NCBI RefSeq assembly: GCF_007676705.1
Contig: NZ_VEBF01000001.1
Span: forward strand, 434,001-498,000
DNA from: Paenibacillus xylanexedens
GTDB taxonomy: Bacteria; Bacillota; Bacilli; Paenibacillales; Paenibacillaceae
Length of the DNA: 64,000 nt
Direction of reading: 5' to 3'
Numbering within the stretch: position 1 is the first letter of the stretch; every line of letters begins with the position of its first letter. Below are positions 26,801 through 35,285 of this stretch, piece by piece. Made by a program: the position numbers and the translations under genes. The notes under the pieces were generated by a model that saw only the letters and a program-made list of their open reading frames with translations, was not told the origin of the DNA and made no database searches.

Positions 26801-29758
26801 ATGTTGAGCCTGCTTCATGTTGCTGTTATTCTGCCTTTTGCCGCTGGCATTCTTCTTGCCATGCTGCATCGTTTCTTCCGTAAATTACATCTGGGATGGC
26901 CGGTTCTCCTTGTCCCGGCACTATTATTTGTATACTTTGCGAGCCTCATACCCGCTGTGTCCCAGCGCAATAACGTATCCGGAAATATCCCATGGATCCC
27001 ATCACTGGACATTGGATTTAACTTATATCTGGATGGTCTAAGCCTAATGCTGACACTGCTAATCACCGGAATCGGTGTCCTGGTTGTTCTCTACTCCATC
27101 TTTTACATGGATATGAAAGAAGCACTGAACCGCTTCTACCTGTATCTGTTGATGTTCATGGGAGCCATGCTGGGTGTGGTACTGTCTGATAACATGATCG
27201 TGCTATACGGATTCTGGGAATTAACCAGTATTACGTCCTTCCTGTTGATTGCTTTTCATTACAAACGTAAAGCCTCAACGTCAGGAGCACAAAAGTCCTT
27301 CCTGATCACCGTATTTGGCGGATTCGCCATGCTGACCGGTTTCATGATGATGTATCTCATCACGGGAACATTCAGCATTCGCGGAACCATTGCCGGATTG
27401 GGACAGTTTCAGGAGAGCATTCTCTTCCTGCCCGCACTTGTCTTGATTCTGATTGGAGCTTTCACCAAGTCAGCGCAATTCCCGTTTCATATCTGGTTGC
27501 CGGATGCCATGGAAGCTCCGACACCTGTGAGTGCTTATCTGCACTCAGCCACCATGGTCAAGGCTGGACTGTATGTTGTAGCCCGCTTCACACCGATCTT
27601 CGGTGGACAGGGACTCTGGTTCTGGTTCGTTACCGGCGTTGGTCTTCTAACCTTGTGTTACGGATCATTCCTGGCCGTGAAAAAGAACGATCTCAAAGCG
27701 ATTCTCGCCTATTCCACCATCTCTCAGCTTGGCCTGATCATGTCCCTACTAGGGGTTGGATCTGCTGCTCTCTACTTCGGATATGGCGAGTCCTCTGCAA
27801 TGTACACCGTAGCGATAACCGCTGCGCTGCTTCACCTGTTTAATCATGCGACCTTCAAAGCTGCTCTGTTTATGGTCGTAGGCATTGTCGATCATGAAAC
27901 GGGCACACGTGACATTCGGAAGCTCGGTGGACTTGCTTCGTTCATGCCAATTACATTCACCGTAGCATTGATCGGCTCACTTGCCATGGCAGGTATTCCA
28001 CCATTCAACGGATTCCTGAGCAAAGAGCTATTCTTCCAAGCCATGGTCGAAGTCACGCATCTGCGAATCTTTGGTCTTGGATCCTGGAGTGTTCTATTGC
28101 CGGTATTTGCTTGGCTTGCAAGTGTGTTTACCCTGATCTATGCACTTATTATCGTGTTCAAAACATTCCTCGGTCGTAGCCAAAGCGAAATCCCTGCCGA
28201 GAAATTACACGAAGCGCCCGCCGGTATGCTCATTCCGCCCGTTGTACTCGGTGTTCTTGTCATCGTCTTCGGACTCTTTCCGAACCTGTTGGCCGGATCA
28301 CTGATCGAACCGGCAATGGCCGCTGTGCTTCCTTCCCTATTGAATGGGAACGAACGCTTCGATGTACATTTCTCCCTGTGGCATGGATGGACTCCGGAAC
28401 TGATTATGACGATCGGAGTCGTGATTCTAGGAATCACTCTGTATAAGCTGCTGCCACGATGGAGGAATATTTATGAGCATTATCCGCAAGGATTAACCAT
28501 TAACAATATGTACCATGTCTTACTGGATAATCTCCAGCATTATGCACGCAAATGGACGGAAGCCTATATGAATGGCTCGGTTCGTAATTATCTTGTGTAT
28601 ATATTTTCATTCACGGTTGCGCTACTGGTCTATGCCTTCTTCCGTTCAGGCGAAAATATTACATGGAATCTGCAGGGCAATGCGCCCTACTCATTCTATG
28701 AGGTTGTACTGTTAGTCACACTCATTGGTGCTGCAGTTTCGATCCCTTTTGCCAAGAACAGACTCTCGGCAGTCATTATGACCGGAGCAGTTGGTTACCT
28801 TGTAACTCTGCTGTTCGTACTCTTCCGGGCGCCGGATCTGGCGTTGACGCAGATGATTGTTGAGACGGTATCCGTTGCACTGTTCCTGCTCTGCTTCTAC
28901 CATCTGCCTGAACTGCAACGTGGCAAATCGAGCCGCCGTTATCTCACGGTCAATATGATCGTAGCGATCGCAGTAGGTGTCGTGATGACTTTTGTTGCAC
29001 TGGCTGCAAGCGGAACCGCATCACTCGACAGCATATCTACTTTCTTCCTTCAGGAAGCCTATGATTCGGCCGGTGGTAAAAATGTCGTCAACGTGTTGTT
29101 GGTAGATTTCCGTGGCTTCGATACGTTATTGGAGATTATGGTGCTTGGTGTAGCTTCCTTGTCCATCTACTCCATGATTAATCTGAATCTCGAAGCAAAG
29201 GATCTCGGAGCCCGATTGAAATTCCGCAAGAAGGACGAAACTCAGGATTCCGAGCCTGATCTGGATGATGAAGCGGACAATACGAAAAAGTATGGTAACC
29301 GCGAACGCAGCTCATCCTCGTGGGACACTGTCCCTTTGCAAAGTAATGATGTATTGCTGCAAACGACCACCAAGGTCGTTGTGTTCATTATTCTCACGTT
29401 CGCCATGCATCTGTTCTTCGCAGGACACCATAATCCGGGCGGAGGCTTCATCGGCGGTTTGGTGACCGCAGCAGCGCTCGTATTGATTGCTCTGGCATTC
29501 AGTACGGATACAATACGCAAAGCGTTACCTGTGGACTTCCGTATTCTAACAGGAATCGGCTTGGGTATAGCTCTACTGACGGGTGCGGGTTCATTTATAT
29601 TCGGAGTCCCGTTCCTCAGCCAAACCTTCGGCTATTTCGAACTTCCTTTGCTGGGAGAGACTGAACTCGCCACGGCCATGCTGTTTGATCTTGGCGTGTA
29701 TCTCGCTGTCCTAGGTGTCACCATGACCATCATTCTACAGATCGGGGAGGATCGTTGA
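26801..29758 (+). CDS. mrpA: Na+/H+ antiporter subunit A fused to subunit B (MrpAB)
   Basis: 985 residues. The main body is the NuoL-like MrpA, with about 20 membrane helices and the conserved KSAQFPFHIWLPDAMEAPTPVSAYLHSATMV region. After a charged linker (around residues 795-840), the last 130 residues are a complete MrpB domain (AGHHNPGGGFIGGL, GETELATAMLFDLGVYLAV). MrpA and MrpB are separate in Bacillus subtilis. The complex exchanges cytoplasmic Na+ for protons and supports alkali and salt tolerance. The open frame runs 64 codons upstream, but ATG 26801 behind GGGGG matches the family N-terminus. It leads an operon with C, D, E, F and G. Confidence 0.95.
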   Translation: MLSLLHVAVILPFAAGILLAMLHRFFRKLHLGWPVLLVPALLFVYFASLIPAVSQRNNVSGNIPWIPSLDIGFNLYLDGLSLMLTLLITGIGVLVVLYSIFYMDMKEALNRFYLYLLMFMGAMLGVVLSDNMIVLYGFWELTSITSFLLIAFHYKRKASTSGAQKSFLITVFGGFAMLTGFMMMYLITGTFSIRGTIAGLGQFQESILFLPALVLILIGAFTKSAQFPFHIWLPDAMEAPTPVSAYLHSATMVKAGLYVVARFTPIFGGQGLWFWFVTGVGLLTLCYGSFLAVKKNDLKAILAYSTISQLGLIMSLLGVGSAALYFGYGESSAMYTVAITAALLHLFNHATFKAALFMVVGIVDHETGTRDIRKLGGLASFMPITFTVALIGSLAMAGIPPFNGFLSKELFFQAMVEVTHLRIFGLGSWSVLLPVFAWLASVFTLIYALIIVFKTFLGRSQSEIPAEKLHEAPAGMLIPPVVLGVLVIVFGLFPNLLAGSLIEPAMAAVLPSLLNGNERFDVHFSLWHGWTPELIMTIGVVILGITLYKLLPRWRNIYEHYPQGLTINNMYHVLLDNLQHYARKWTEAYMNGSVRNYLVYIFSFTVALLVYAFFRSGENITWNLQGNAPYSFYEVVLLVTLIGAAVSIPFAKNRLSAVIMTGAVGYLVTLLFVLFRAPDLALTQMIVETVSVALFLLCFYHLPELQRGKSSRRYLTVNMIVAIAVGVVMTFVALAASGTASLDSISTFFLQEAYDSAGGKNVVNVLLVDFRGFDTLLEIMVLGVASLSIYSMINLNLEAKDLGARLKFRKKDETQDSEPDLDDEADNTKKYGNRERSSSSWDTVPLQSNDVLLQTTTKVVVFIILTFAMHLFFAGHHNPGGGFIGGLVTAAALVLIALAFSTDTIRKALPVDFRILTGIGLGIALLTGAGSFIFGVPFLSQTFGYFELPLLGETELATAMLFDLGVYLAVLGVTMTIILQIGEDR

Positions 29759-29759
29759 T

Positions 29760-30098
29760 ATGGAAATATTGATGTGTGTAGCCGTTGGCATTCTGTTTGC
29801 GGTTGCCGTCTTTTTAATCTTGTCGCGGAGCCTGCTCCGCATCGTTCTTGGCATGTCCATACTGACCCATGGTGTGCATCTGTTGTTGATCACCATGTCA
29901 CGTCTCAAAACCGGGGCACCACCGCTGCTTGGGGAGATGGCTGAACGCTATGTCGATCCTCTTCCACAGGCGTTGATATTAACATCGATTGTTATTAATT
30001 TCGGGCTCACTGCCTTCTTCTTCGTTCTCTCCTATCGCTCCTATCTGAAGCTGAGAACAGACGATATGGAAGAAGTAAGGGGGCGCCCATATGAATAA
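29760..30098 (+). CDS. mrpC: Na+/H+ antiporter subunit C
   Basis: 112 residues with three membrane helices, similar to NuoK. The family motif LTHGVHLLLI and the PQALILTSIVINFG stretch are present. GGGGAGG precedes the ATG by nine bases, one base after the mrpAB stop. The last eight bases overlap mrpD. It is part of the hetero-oligomeric membrane antiporter. Confidence 0.95.
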   Translation: MEILMCVAVGILFAVAVFLILSRSLLRIVLGMSILTHGVHLLLITMSRLKTGAPPLLGEMAERYVDPLPQALILTSIVINFGLTAFFFVLSYRSYLKLRTDDMEEVRGRPYE

Positions 30099-31569
30099 TC
30101 TCGTCGTTCTGCCGATTCTCTTGCCATTGATTACAGGTGTTCTGGCTCTTCTGTTTTTCCGGAAAACGAACATCCAGCGGATCATTAGTGTCATCGGACT
30201 TTTGTTCACCGCAGCGGTCTCAACGATACTCATAACGCGAGTAGCCCAAAGCGGAGTTCTCACGCTGAATATGGGAGGATGGGCACCTCCATATGGTATT
30301 GTGCTTGTTGCAGACATGGTCTCGGCGCTACTTGTCGTTGCCGCTTCCATCATTGCGCTGGCCTGCCTGCTGTATGCGTTCCGCAGTGTGAACCAGGAAC
30401 GGGAAGAGCATCACTTCTATCCGTTCTTTCATTTCCTGATCGCCGGCGTTAACGGTTCATTCCTAACCGGAGATTTGTTCAATTTGTTCGTCTGCTTTGA
30501 ACTGATGCTCATCTCTTCCTATGCATTGATCGTATTGGGAGGTACGGAAAGACAGCTTCGGGAAACGATCAAATATGTCTTGATTAACATCGTTTCTTCT
30601 GCACTCTTTGTCGCTTCCATCGGCTTCCTCTACTCCATTACTGGCACACTGAACATGGCGGACTTGTCTGTAAAGATTGCTGAAGTGGGACAAAGCGGGG
30701 TCATTACCCTGATTGCCGTACTCTTCCTGATTGTATTTAGCATCAAAGCCGGACTGTTCCTGTTCTTCTGGTTATCCGGCTCTTATGCTGCACCACCTGC
30801 TGTCGTCACTGCGCTGTTCGCAGGGTTGTTGACCAAGGTTGGTCTGTACGCCATTGTGCGAACATTCACACTGATCTTCTATCATGATCCGGATTTCTTC
30901 CATGCTCTAATCGGATGGATGGCTGGTGCAACGATGGTCCTTGGTGTCATCGGTGCGATCTCATACCGCGATGTGAACAAGATTCTCATCTACAACGTGG
31001 TCGCAGGTGTTGGCTTTGTCGCTTTCGGTATGGCCTCGGCCAGTCGTCCTGCACTGGAAGGTCTGCTCTTCTATATGCTGCATGATATGTTGATCAAAAC
31101 ATTGCTCTTCCTGCTCGGCGGCGCCTTGATCGCTGTTGCCGGAACACCAAAACTTGACAACATGGGTGGCCTGATACACCGCTATCCGTTACTCGGCTGG
31201 ATGTTCTTCATTAGTGCACTTGCCTTGGCAGGCTTGCCTCCATTCAGTGGGTTCCCGGGCAAGTTGCTTCTCTTCGAAGGCGGTTTGCAAGCAGGCTTGT
31301 ATGGCCTGACCGGCATTGCCGTACTGTCCAGCTTGCTAATGTTATATTCGGTACTGCGAATCTTCATACAGGCTTTCTGGGGCGAACCGCCTGCCGGGGT
31401 TGCTAGACGTCCTTACGCGGTGAACGGCTTGCTGATTCCTGCCGGAATTCTGTTTGTATTCATCATCGTAATGGGTGTGGGGGCTGAAGGCATGTTCCAA
31501 TTGACCTCCCGCGCAGGCGATATTCTACTGCATCCCAATATTTATATTGATGCCGTATTGAAGGAGTAG
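30091..31569 (+). CDS. mrpD: Na+/H+ antiporter subunit D
   Basis: 492 residues with about fourteen membrane helices, homologous to NuoM/NuoN of complex I. The conserved glutamate of helix 5 lies in NLFVCFELMLISSYALIVLG, and the lysine region in SIKAGLFLFFWLSGSYAAPP. Its start overlaps mrpC by eight bases and its stop abuts mrpE, so translation is coupled. Confidence 0.96.
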   Translation: MNNLVVLPILLPLITGVLALLFFRKTNIQRIISVIGLLFTAAVSTILITRVAQSGVLTLNMGGWAPPYGIVLVADMVSALLVVAASIIALACLLYAFRSVNQEREEHHFYPFFHFLIAGVNGSFLTGDLFNLFVCFELMLISSYALIVLGGTERQLRETIKYVLINIVSSALFVASIGFLYSITGTLNMADLSVKIAEVGQSGVITLIAVLFLIVFSIKAGLFLFFWLSGSYAAPPAVVTALFAGLLTKVGLYAIVRTFTLIFYHDPDFFHALIGWMAGATMVLGVIGAISYRDVNKILIYNVVAGVGFVAFGMASASRPALEGLLFYMLHDMLIKTLLFLLGGALIAVAGTPKLDNMGGLIHRYPLLGWMFFISALALAGLPPFSGFPGKLLLFEGGLQAGLYGLTGIAVLSSLLMLYSVLRIFIQAFWGEPPAGVARRPYAVNGLLIPAGILFVFIIVMGVGAEGMFQLTSRAGDILLHPNIYIDAVLKE

Positions 31570-31575
31570 ATGTCT

Positions 31576-32052
31576 ATGGCCTTTCAGATTGTACTGAATC
31601 TTATCATTGCCTTTGTATGGATGTTTCTGAACAACGCCTGGAATGGTGTTGGTTTTCTCATAGGTTACCTGCTCGGATTGCTTCTCATCGGGGGGATGCG
31701 CAGATTCTTCCCCCAGCGCTTCTATGTTGTGCGAGTCTGGGCCATCTTCAAACTGATTACACTGCTGTTCAAGGAACTGGTGCGAGCCAGCATTGAGGTT
31801 ATACGCCAAATTATCAAGCCCAAGCTCGATATAAGGCCCGGTATTTTTACGTATAAAACTCAATTGTCCTCGGATTGGGAGGTCACCCTGCTCTGTCTGC
31901 TTATCTCATTGACACCAGGTTCTCTGCCGCTTGAGATCTCGGGTAATCAACGCAAACTGTTTATTCACGCACTGGATATCAAGGATGAACAGAAAATGAG
32001 AGATGATATCCAAAATACATTCGAAAAAGCAATTATGGAGGTGACGCGTTAA
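31576..32052 (+). CDS. mrpE: Na+/H+ antiporter subunit E
   Basis: 158 residues, with two to three membrane helices at the N-terminus and a cytoplasmic tail (SLTPGSLPLEIS region typical of MrpE). An ATG directly after the mrpD stop (31570) is only three bases from AAGGAG; the second ATG (31576) has nine-base spacing and is preferred. Its stop shares a base with the mrpF start (TAATG). Confidence 0.94.
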   Translation: MAFQIVLNLIIAFVWMFLNNAWNGVGFLIGYLLGLLLIGGMRRFFPQRFYVVRVWAIFKLITLLFKELVRASIEVIRQIIKPKLDIRPGIFTYKTQLSSDWEVTLLCLLISLTPGSLPLEISGNQRKLFIHALDIKDEQKMRDDIQNTFEKAIMEVTR

Positions 32053-32336
32053 TGTTATCCTCACTGTTGTTCATCTCGCTGCTCATTCTCTCCTTAGCCA
32101 TTCTGGGTTGCTTGTACAGAGTGCTCCGGGGACCATCCATGGCTGATCGGATCACTGCGTTGGATACCATCGGCATCAATGTAATTGCCATCGTTGCCGT
32201 TCTGTCGATGATGCTGCAAACCCAGGCCTATCTGGATATTATCTTGCTGATTGGCATTCTGGCTTTTCTTAGTACGGTTGCATTTGCACGTTATATTGAA
32301 CGGGGGGCGGTATTCAAAAATGATGGAGATCGTTAA
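32052..32336 (+). CDS. mrpF: Na+/H+ antiporter subunit F
   Basis: 94 residues with three membrane helices. The family motif RVLRGPSMADRITALDTIG, with its conserved aspartate, is intact. It overlaps mrpE by one base and mrpG by 17 bases. Confidence 0.95.
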   Translation: MLSSLLFISLLILSLAILGCLYRVLRGPSMADRITALDTIGINVIAIVAVLSMMLQTQAYLDIILLIGILAFLSTVAFARYIERGAVFKNDGDR

Positions 32337-32712
32337 AGTAGCCGCTGAAACAGCTATAGGTCTACTCGTACTGCTCGGTGCACTACTCAGTGCACTCAGT
32401 GCATTCGGACTTATTCGTCTGCCTGATGTATATCTACGTGCCCATGCCGCAACCAAAAGTATGACACTTGGAGTGTTCTGTGTATTAAGCGCTACATTTT
32501 TCTACTTCTGGTATTTCGATAACTATATCAGTGCCCGCTTGTTGTTAGGTATCCTGTTTGTATTCATTACAGCTCCGGTCGCCGGACATCTGAATGGTCG
32601 GGCCGCCTATCGCACAGATGTACCACTGTGGGAGCAGAGCGTGCAAGATGAACTGGAACCCTTGTTAAAAGGGAAAAAAGTGAACCATGAAGCCAAGGAT
32701 ATGATGGAGTAA
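32320..32712 (+). CDS. mrpG: Na+/H+ antiporter subunit G
   Basis: 130 residues with three membrane helices and the conserved GLIRLPDVYLRAHAATKS motif. The open frame extends upstream inside mrpF; ATG 32320, nine bases after GGGGGGCGG, is the start. It is the last operon gene, followed by a strong terminator. Confidence 0.95.
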   Translation: MMEIVKVAAETAIGLLVLLGALLSALSAFGLIRLPDVYLRAHAATKSMTLGVFCVLSATFFYFWYFDNYISARLLLGILFVFITAPVAGHLNGRAAYRTDVPLWEQSVQDELEPLLKGKKVNHEAKDMME

Positions 32713-32731
32713 TCCCCAGCCTAGGCATAAC

Positions 32732-32788
32732 AAATACCCCCGAGGATCAGCCGCCCTTTTCGCGGCATGTTCCCGGGGGTATTTTTTT
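32732..32788 (+). terminator. Terminator of the mrp operon
   Basis: AAATACCCCCG (32732-32742) pairs with CGGGGGTATTT (32774-32784), followed by T residues. An inner CCGC/GCGG stem strengthens it. Confidence 0.92.
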
Positions 32789-32845
32789 ATTTTTCATACA
32801 CGGATCATATCAGCCATGATTATGCAGACTGATTAAGTAGTAAAG

Positions 32846-34018
32846 TCAGAATCCATTCAGTCCCTGTCTTCTCAGATCCGCAGCCACAATACGTGCAAGC
32901 TCGGCAGCCCCTTGACGATTCGGATGCAGACTATCCCCTGTCATATACAGAGCAAGTGTTGCCGCAGGACCAATGGACGTGAAATAGGCAGAACTCAGCT
33001 TGTTCAGTTCAACAAGGGTAACCCCCTCTTCCTGAGCAAGAGCACGAGTGGATGGATTGTACCAGCGGTTCTCCGCTTGATGTACGATGGCTGAATTAAA
33101 GTCTGTTGCCCGACCCTGAGGCGTGGAAAGGATAACCGTCGCTCCTTTGTTCTTCGCCTGGCGAACCATATCCCGCATAATCTCCTTGAACTGAGCCTCC
33201 GTTGTATTGTTCTTGGCATTGGTATCATTAATTCCGAATTGCAAAATAAAATAATCTCCTGGTTTGATATACTTCAGAATTGCCTCCATCTGACCATCAT
33301 CACGGAACCCTCTCGCAAACTGACCACTCGCCGCCATATTGCGAACCTGGAACGTAGCATTGTTCACATAGGACGAAAACAGTTGCCCCCAACCTCCTTG
33401 TACACTGCTGCCAAGCGGATAGTAATTGCAGACTGTTGAATCGCCACCAATGTAGATCGTGCGGTTGGTTACAGTCTGATTGGATAACTTCCGGATTTCG
33501 AGAGCACTAAGTGTGAACGCGGTACCTGTCTTCCCTTCCGTAACCAGCAGGTTTAATTGTCCATCAGTCACCGGAATCTGGAACTGATCCACTGCTCCGT
33601 TGCCCGTCATATTGATGATCTGGTAGACACCTTCTGCAGCCACGCTGGCTCTGGCAGTATTGCCCAGGACCACTTTAACTTCATATAGGCCATTGGACAG
33701 ATTCACATTGAAGGTATTGGTGCTCTTGGTGCCGTAAGTCAGAAACTGCACAGCGTCACTCTTAACCCCGCTTCCCGAGGCAGACACATTCCTCATCTGT
33801 GCAGGTGTGTTGAAGCCATAGCCTTTCGTAGGCGTATAAGCATCTCCTGCAGACACACCTGTGTAACCGCTCTCAACTGGACCCGAGCCAAAATCAAATC
33901 TGTAGGTGTCCGTTGCAGCCTCAGCAACCTGCCCCCCGCTGCTTCCCAGACCTCCCCCGATCGTACTTGCAAACAGAATAAGACACAGTAGATATTTTAC
34001 GGATGTTGACCATTTCAT
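32846..34018 (-). CDS. Secreted rhamnogalacturonan acetylesterase (SGNH hydrolase)
   Basis: 390 residues. A signal peptide ends near AEAA (32-35). Residues 38-178 form a beta-sandwich carbohydrate-binding-like domain (YRFDFGSGPV opening, as in pectin-acting esterases). The SGNH domain follows, with nucleophile S194 in GGDST, a Gly block GGWGQL, N264 in FGIND, and D362/H365 in DSLHPN. The enzyme should remove acetyl groups from rhamnogalacturonan I in pectin, outside the cell. GAGGAG lies nine bases before the ATG. A second esterase gene lies 51 bases upstream in the same direction, forming a small pectin-side-chain operon. Confidence 0.93.
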   Translation of the reverse strand: MKWSTSVKYLLCLILFASTIGGGLGSSGGQVAEAATDTYRFDFGSGPVESGYTGVSAGDAYTPTKGYGFNTPAQMRNVSASGSGVKSDAVQFLTYGTKSTNTFNVNLSNGLYEVKVVLGNTARASVAAEGVYQIINMTGNGAVDQFQIPVTDGQLNLLVTEGKTGTAFTLSALEIRKLSNQTVTNRTIYIGGDSTVCNYYPLGSSVQGGWGQLFSSYVNNATFQVRNMAASGQFARGFRDDGQMEAILKYIKPGDYFILQFGINDTNAKNNTTEAQFKEIMRDMVRQAKNKGATVILSTPQGRATDFNSAIVHQAENRWYNPSTRALAQEEGVTLVELNKLSSAYFTSIGPAATLALYMTGDSLHPNRQGAAELARIVAADLRRQGLNGF

Positions 34019-34069
34019 TACTGAATTCTCCTCTCGAATCAGAATTAATTTGGTGCATGATCCACAACT

Positions 34070-35089
34070 TCAAAGCACTTGATCAAGCCAGTCATATGCT
34101 TTTGCTCCGCTAATCTCATGTCCACCTGTAAAGAAATCTGCATCCAGCGATTCCTCTGCTCCCGCCTGTTCGTAGATGTGTGTCAATCGCTTATAGGCCT
34201 CTCTTGCTGCATGGAGCGGAAATACCTGGTCATCACTTCCTGCTTCAATAAAAAGGGGCCTAGGGACAATCAGACCGATGATGTCCGGCAAATCCGCTTC
34301 ACGCAGAATACCTGGCACATAGTTGTCCAGACAATGGTTCCGATCCAGTATGCTGCCATGGAATGTACTTGCATAGCCACTCACTACAACTGCACGGAAA
34401 CGTTCATCCAGCGCAGCTGTAAATGCCGTAACGAGTCCACCGCTAGAAATCCCCATACTTCCGACTCGCTGCGAATCCACATCAGGCCGAGTCGATAAAT
34501 AATCCAGTACTCGCGTTGTTTCATATACCCGATGCCCGGCAAGGGTCTGCCCCACCATGAGCAGATGCGAAGCAATTTTCGTACAGGAGCTTGCACCTGG
34601 TGGCGCTTCACGATCTTCCTCCAGTCTGCGATCACCAAATCCGAGCAGCTCTGGAGCCGCAACCACGTAGCCCCGCTTCACAAGAGCAACTGCAAAATCC
34701 TTGTGTAATCCAGGCTCTCCTGTCCGTGGCGAACCATCCGGTTCCATTCCAGAGATCTCCCGGCTGCCATACCCGTGCCCGTGACATGCTACGATAGCAG
34801 GTCTCTTCCCATCGGTAACGCTTATATCACTTGGAATCAACACAAATATAGGCATGCGAAGTCCTGCATAGGTCGTGATTTCAATCCGCTCCCGTATATA
34901 TCCATCACATGTGTTGCGTTCCAGTAATACAGGATGAAGTGCTGCCGCCATCGTTGGAAAACCACCCAGTCGTTCTTTTACGCGTGTACGCAACTGACTG
35001 CGCCATAACTCTAGGGGTTGATCAGCATGATAAGCGGAACGGCCACGAAGATTGGTTTGTTGTTGCAGGTAGGCTTCAATATCCGACAT
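34070..35089 (-). CDS. Alpha/beta hydrolase, acetyl-esterase-like
   Basis: 339 residues, cytoplasmic (no signal peptide). The fold carries the oxyanion HGHGYGSRE segment, nucleophile S216 in GISSGG, acid D286 or D287 in GSDDQVFP, and H324 in TGGHEISG. It resembles the dienelactone-hydrolase/acetyl-xylan-esterase-like families. The adjacent rhamnogalacturonan acetylesterase suggests it deacetylates imported oligosaccharides; this is inference. AGGAGG precedes the ATG by eleven bases. Confidence 0.87.
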   Translation of the reverse strand: MSDIEAYLQQQTNLRGRSAYHADQPLELWRSQLRTRVKERLGGFPTMAAALHPVLLERNTCDGYIRERIEITTYAGLRMPIFVLIPSDISVTDGKRPAIVACHGHGYGSREISGMEPDGSPRTGEPGLHKDFAVALVKRGYVVAAPELLGFGDRRLEEDREAPPGASSCTKIASHLLMVGQTLAGHRVYETTRVLDYLSTRPDVDSQRVGSMGISSGGLVTAFTAALDERFRAVVVSGYASTFHGSILDRNHCLDNYVPGILREADLPDIIGLIVPRPLFIEAGSDDQVFPLHAAREAYKRLTHIYEQAGAEESLDADFFTGGHEISGAKAYDWLDQVL

Positions 35090-35253
35090 GGGCCTGTGTC
35101 CCTCCTGTTTTCGTAGGATAACGTAGATGATCGACCGAGCGAAATATTCGATTAATCCAGTCCATTATAGAACATCTATGTCACTTATGAATTGAACATG
35201 TTTGCCTGTTTTGAATGGAATCACACGATTGCTAGCCAAAAAAGGATATCTCC

Positions 35254-35269
35254 AACCTGGTGACAGGTT
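35254..35269 (-). terminator. Possible weak terminator after the MMPL gene
   Basis: AACCTG-N4-CAGGTT hairpin 17 bases after the MMPL stop on the minus strand. A T-run begins ten bases later, so efficiency is doubtful. Confidence 0.35.
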
Positions 35270-35285
35270 TCGGAAATACCCTTCA

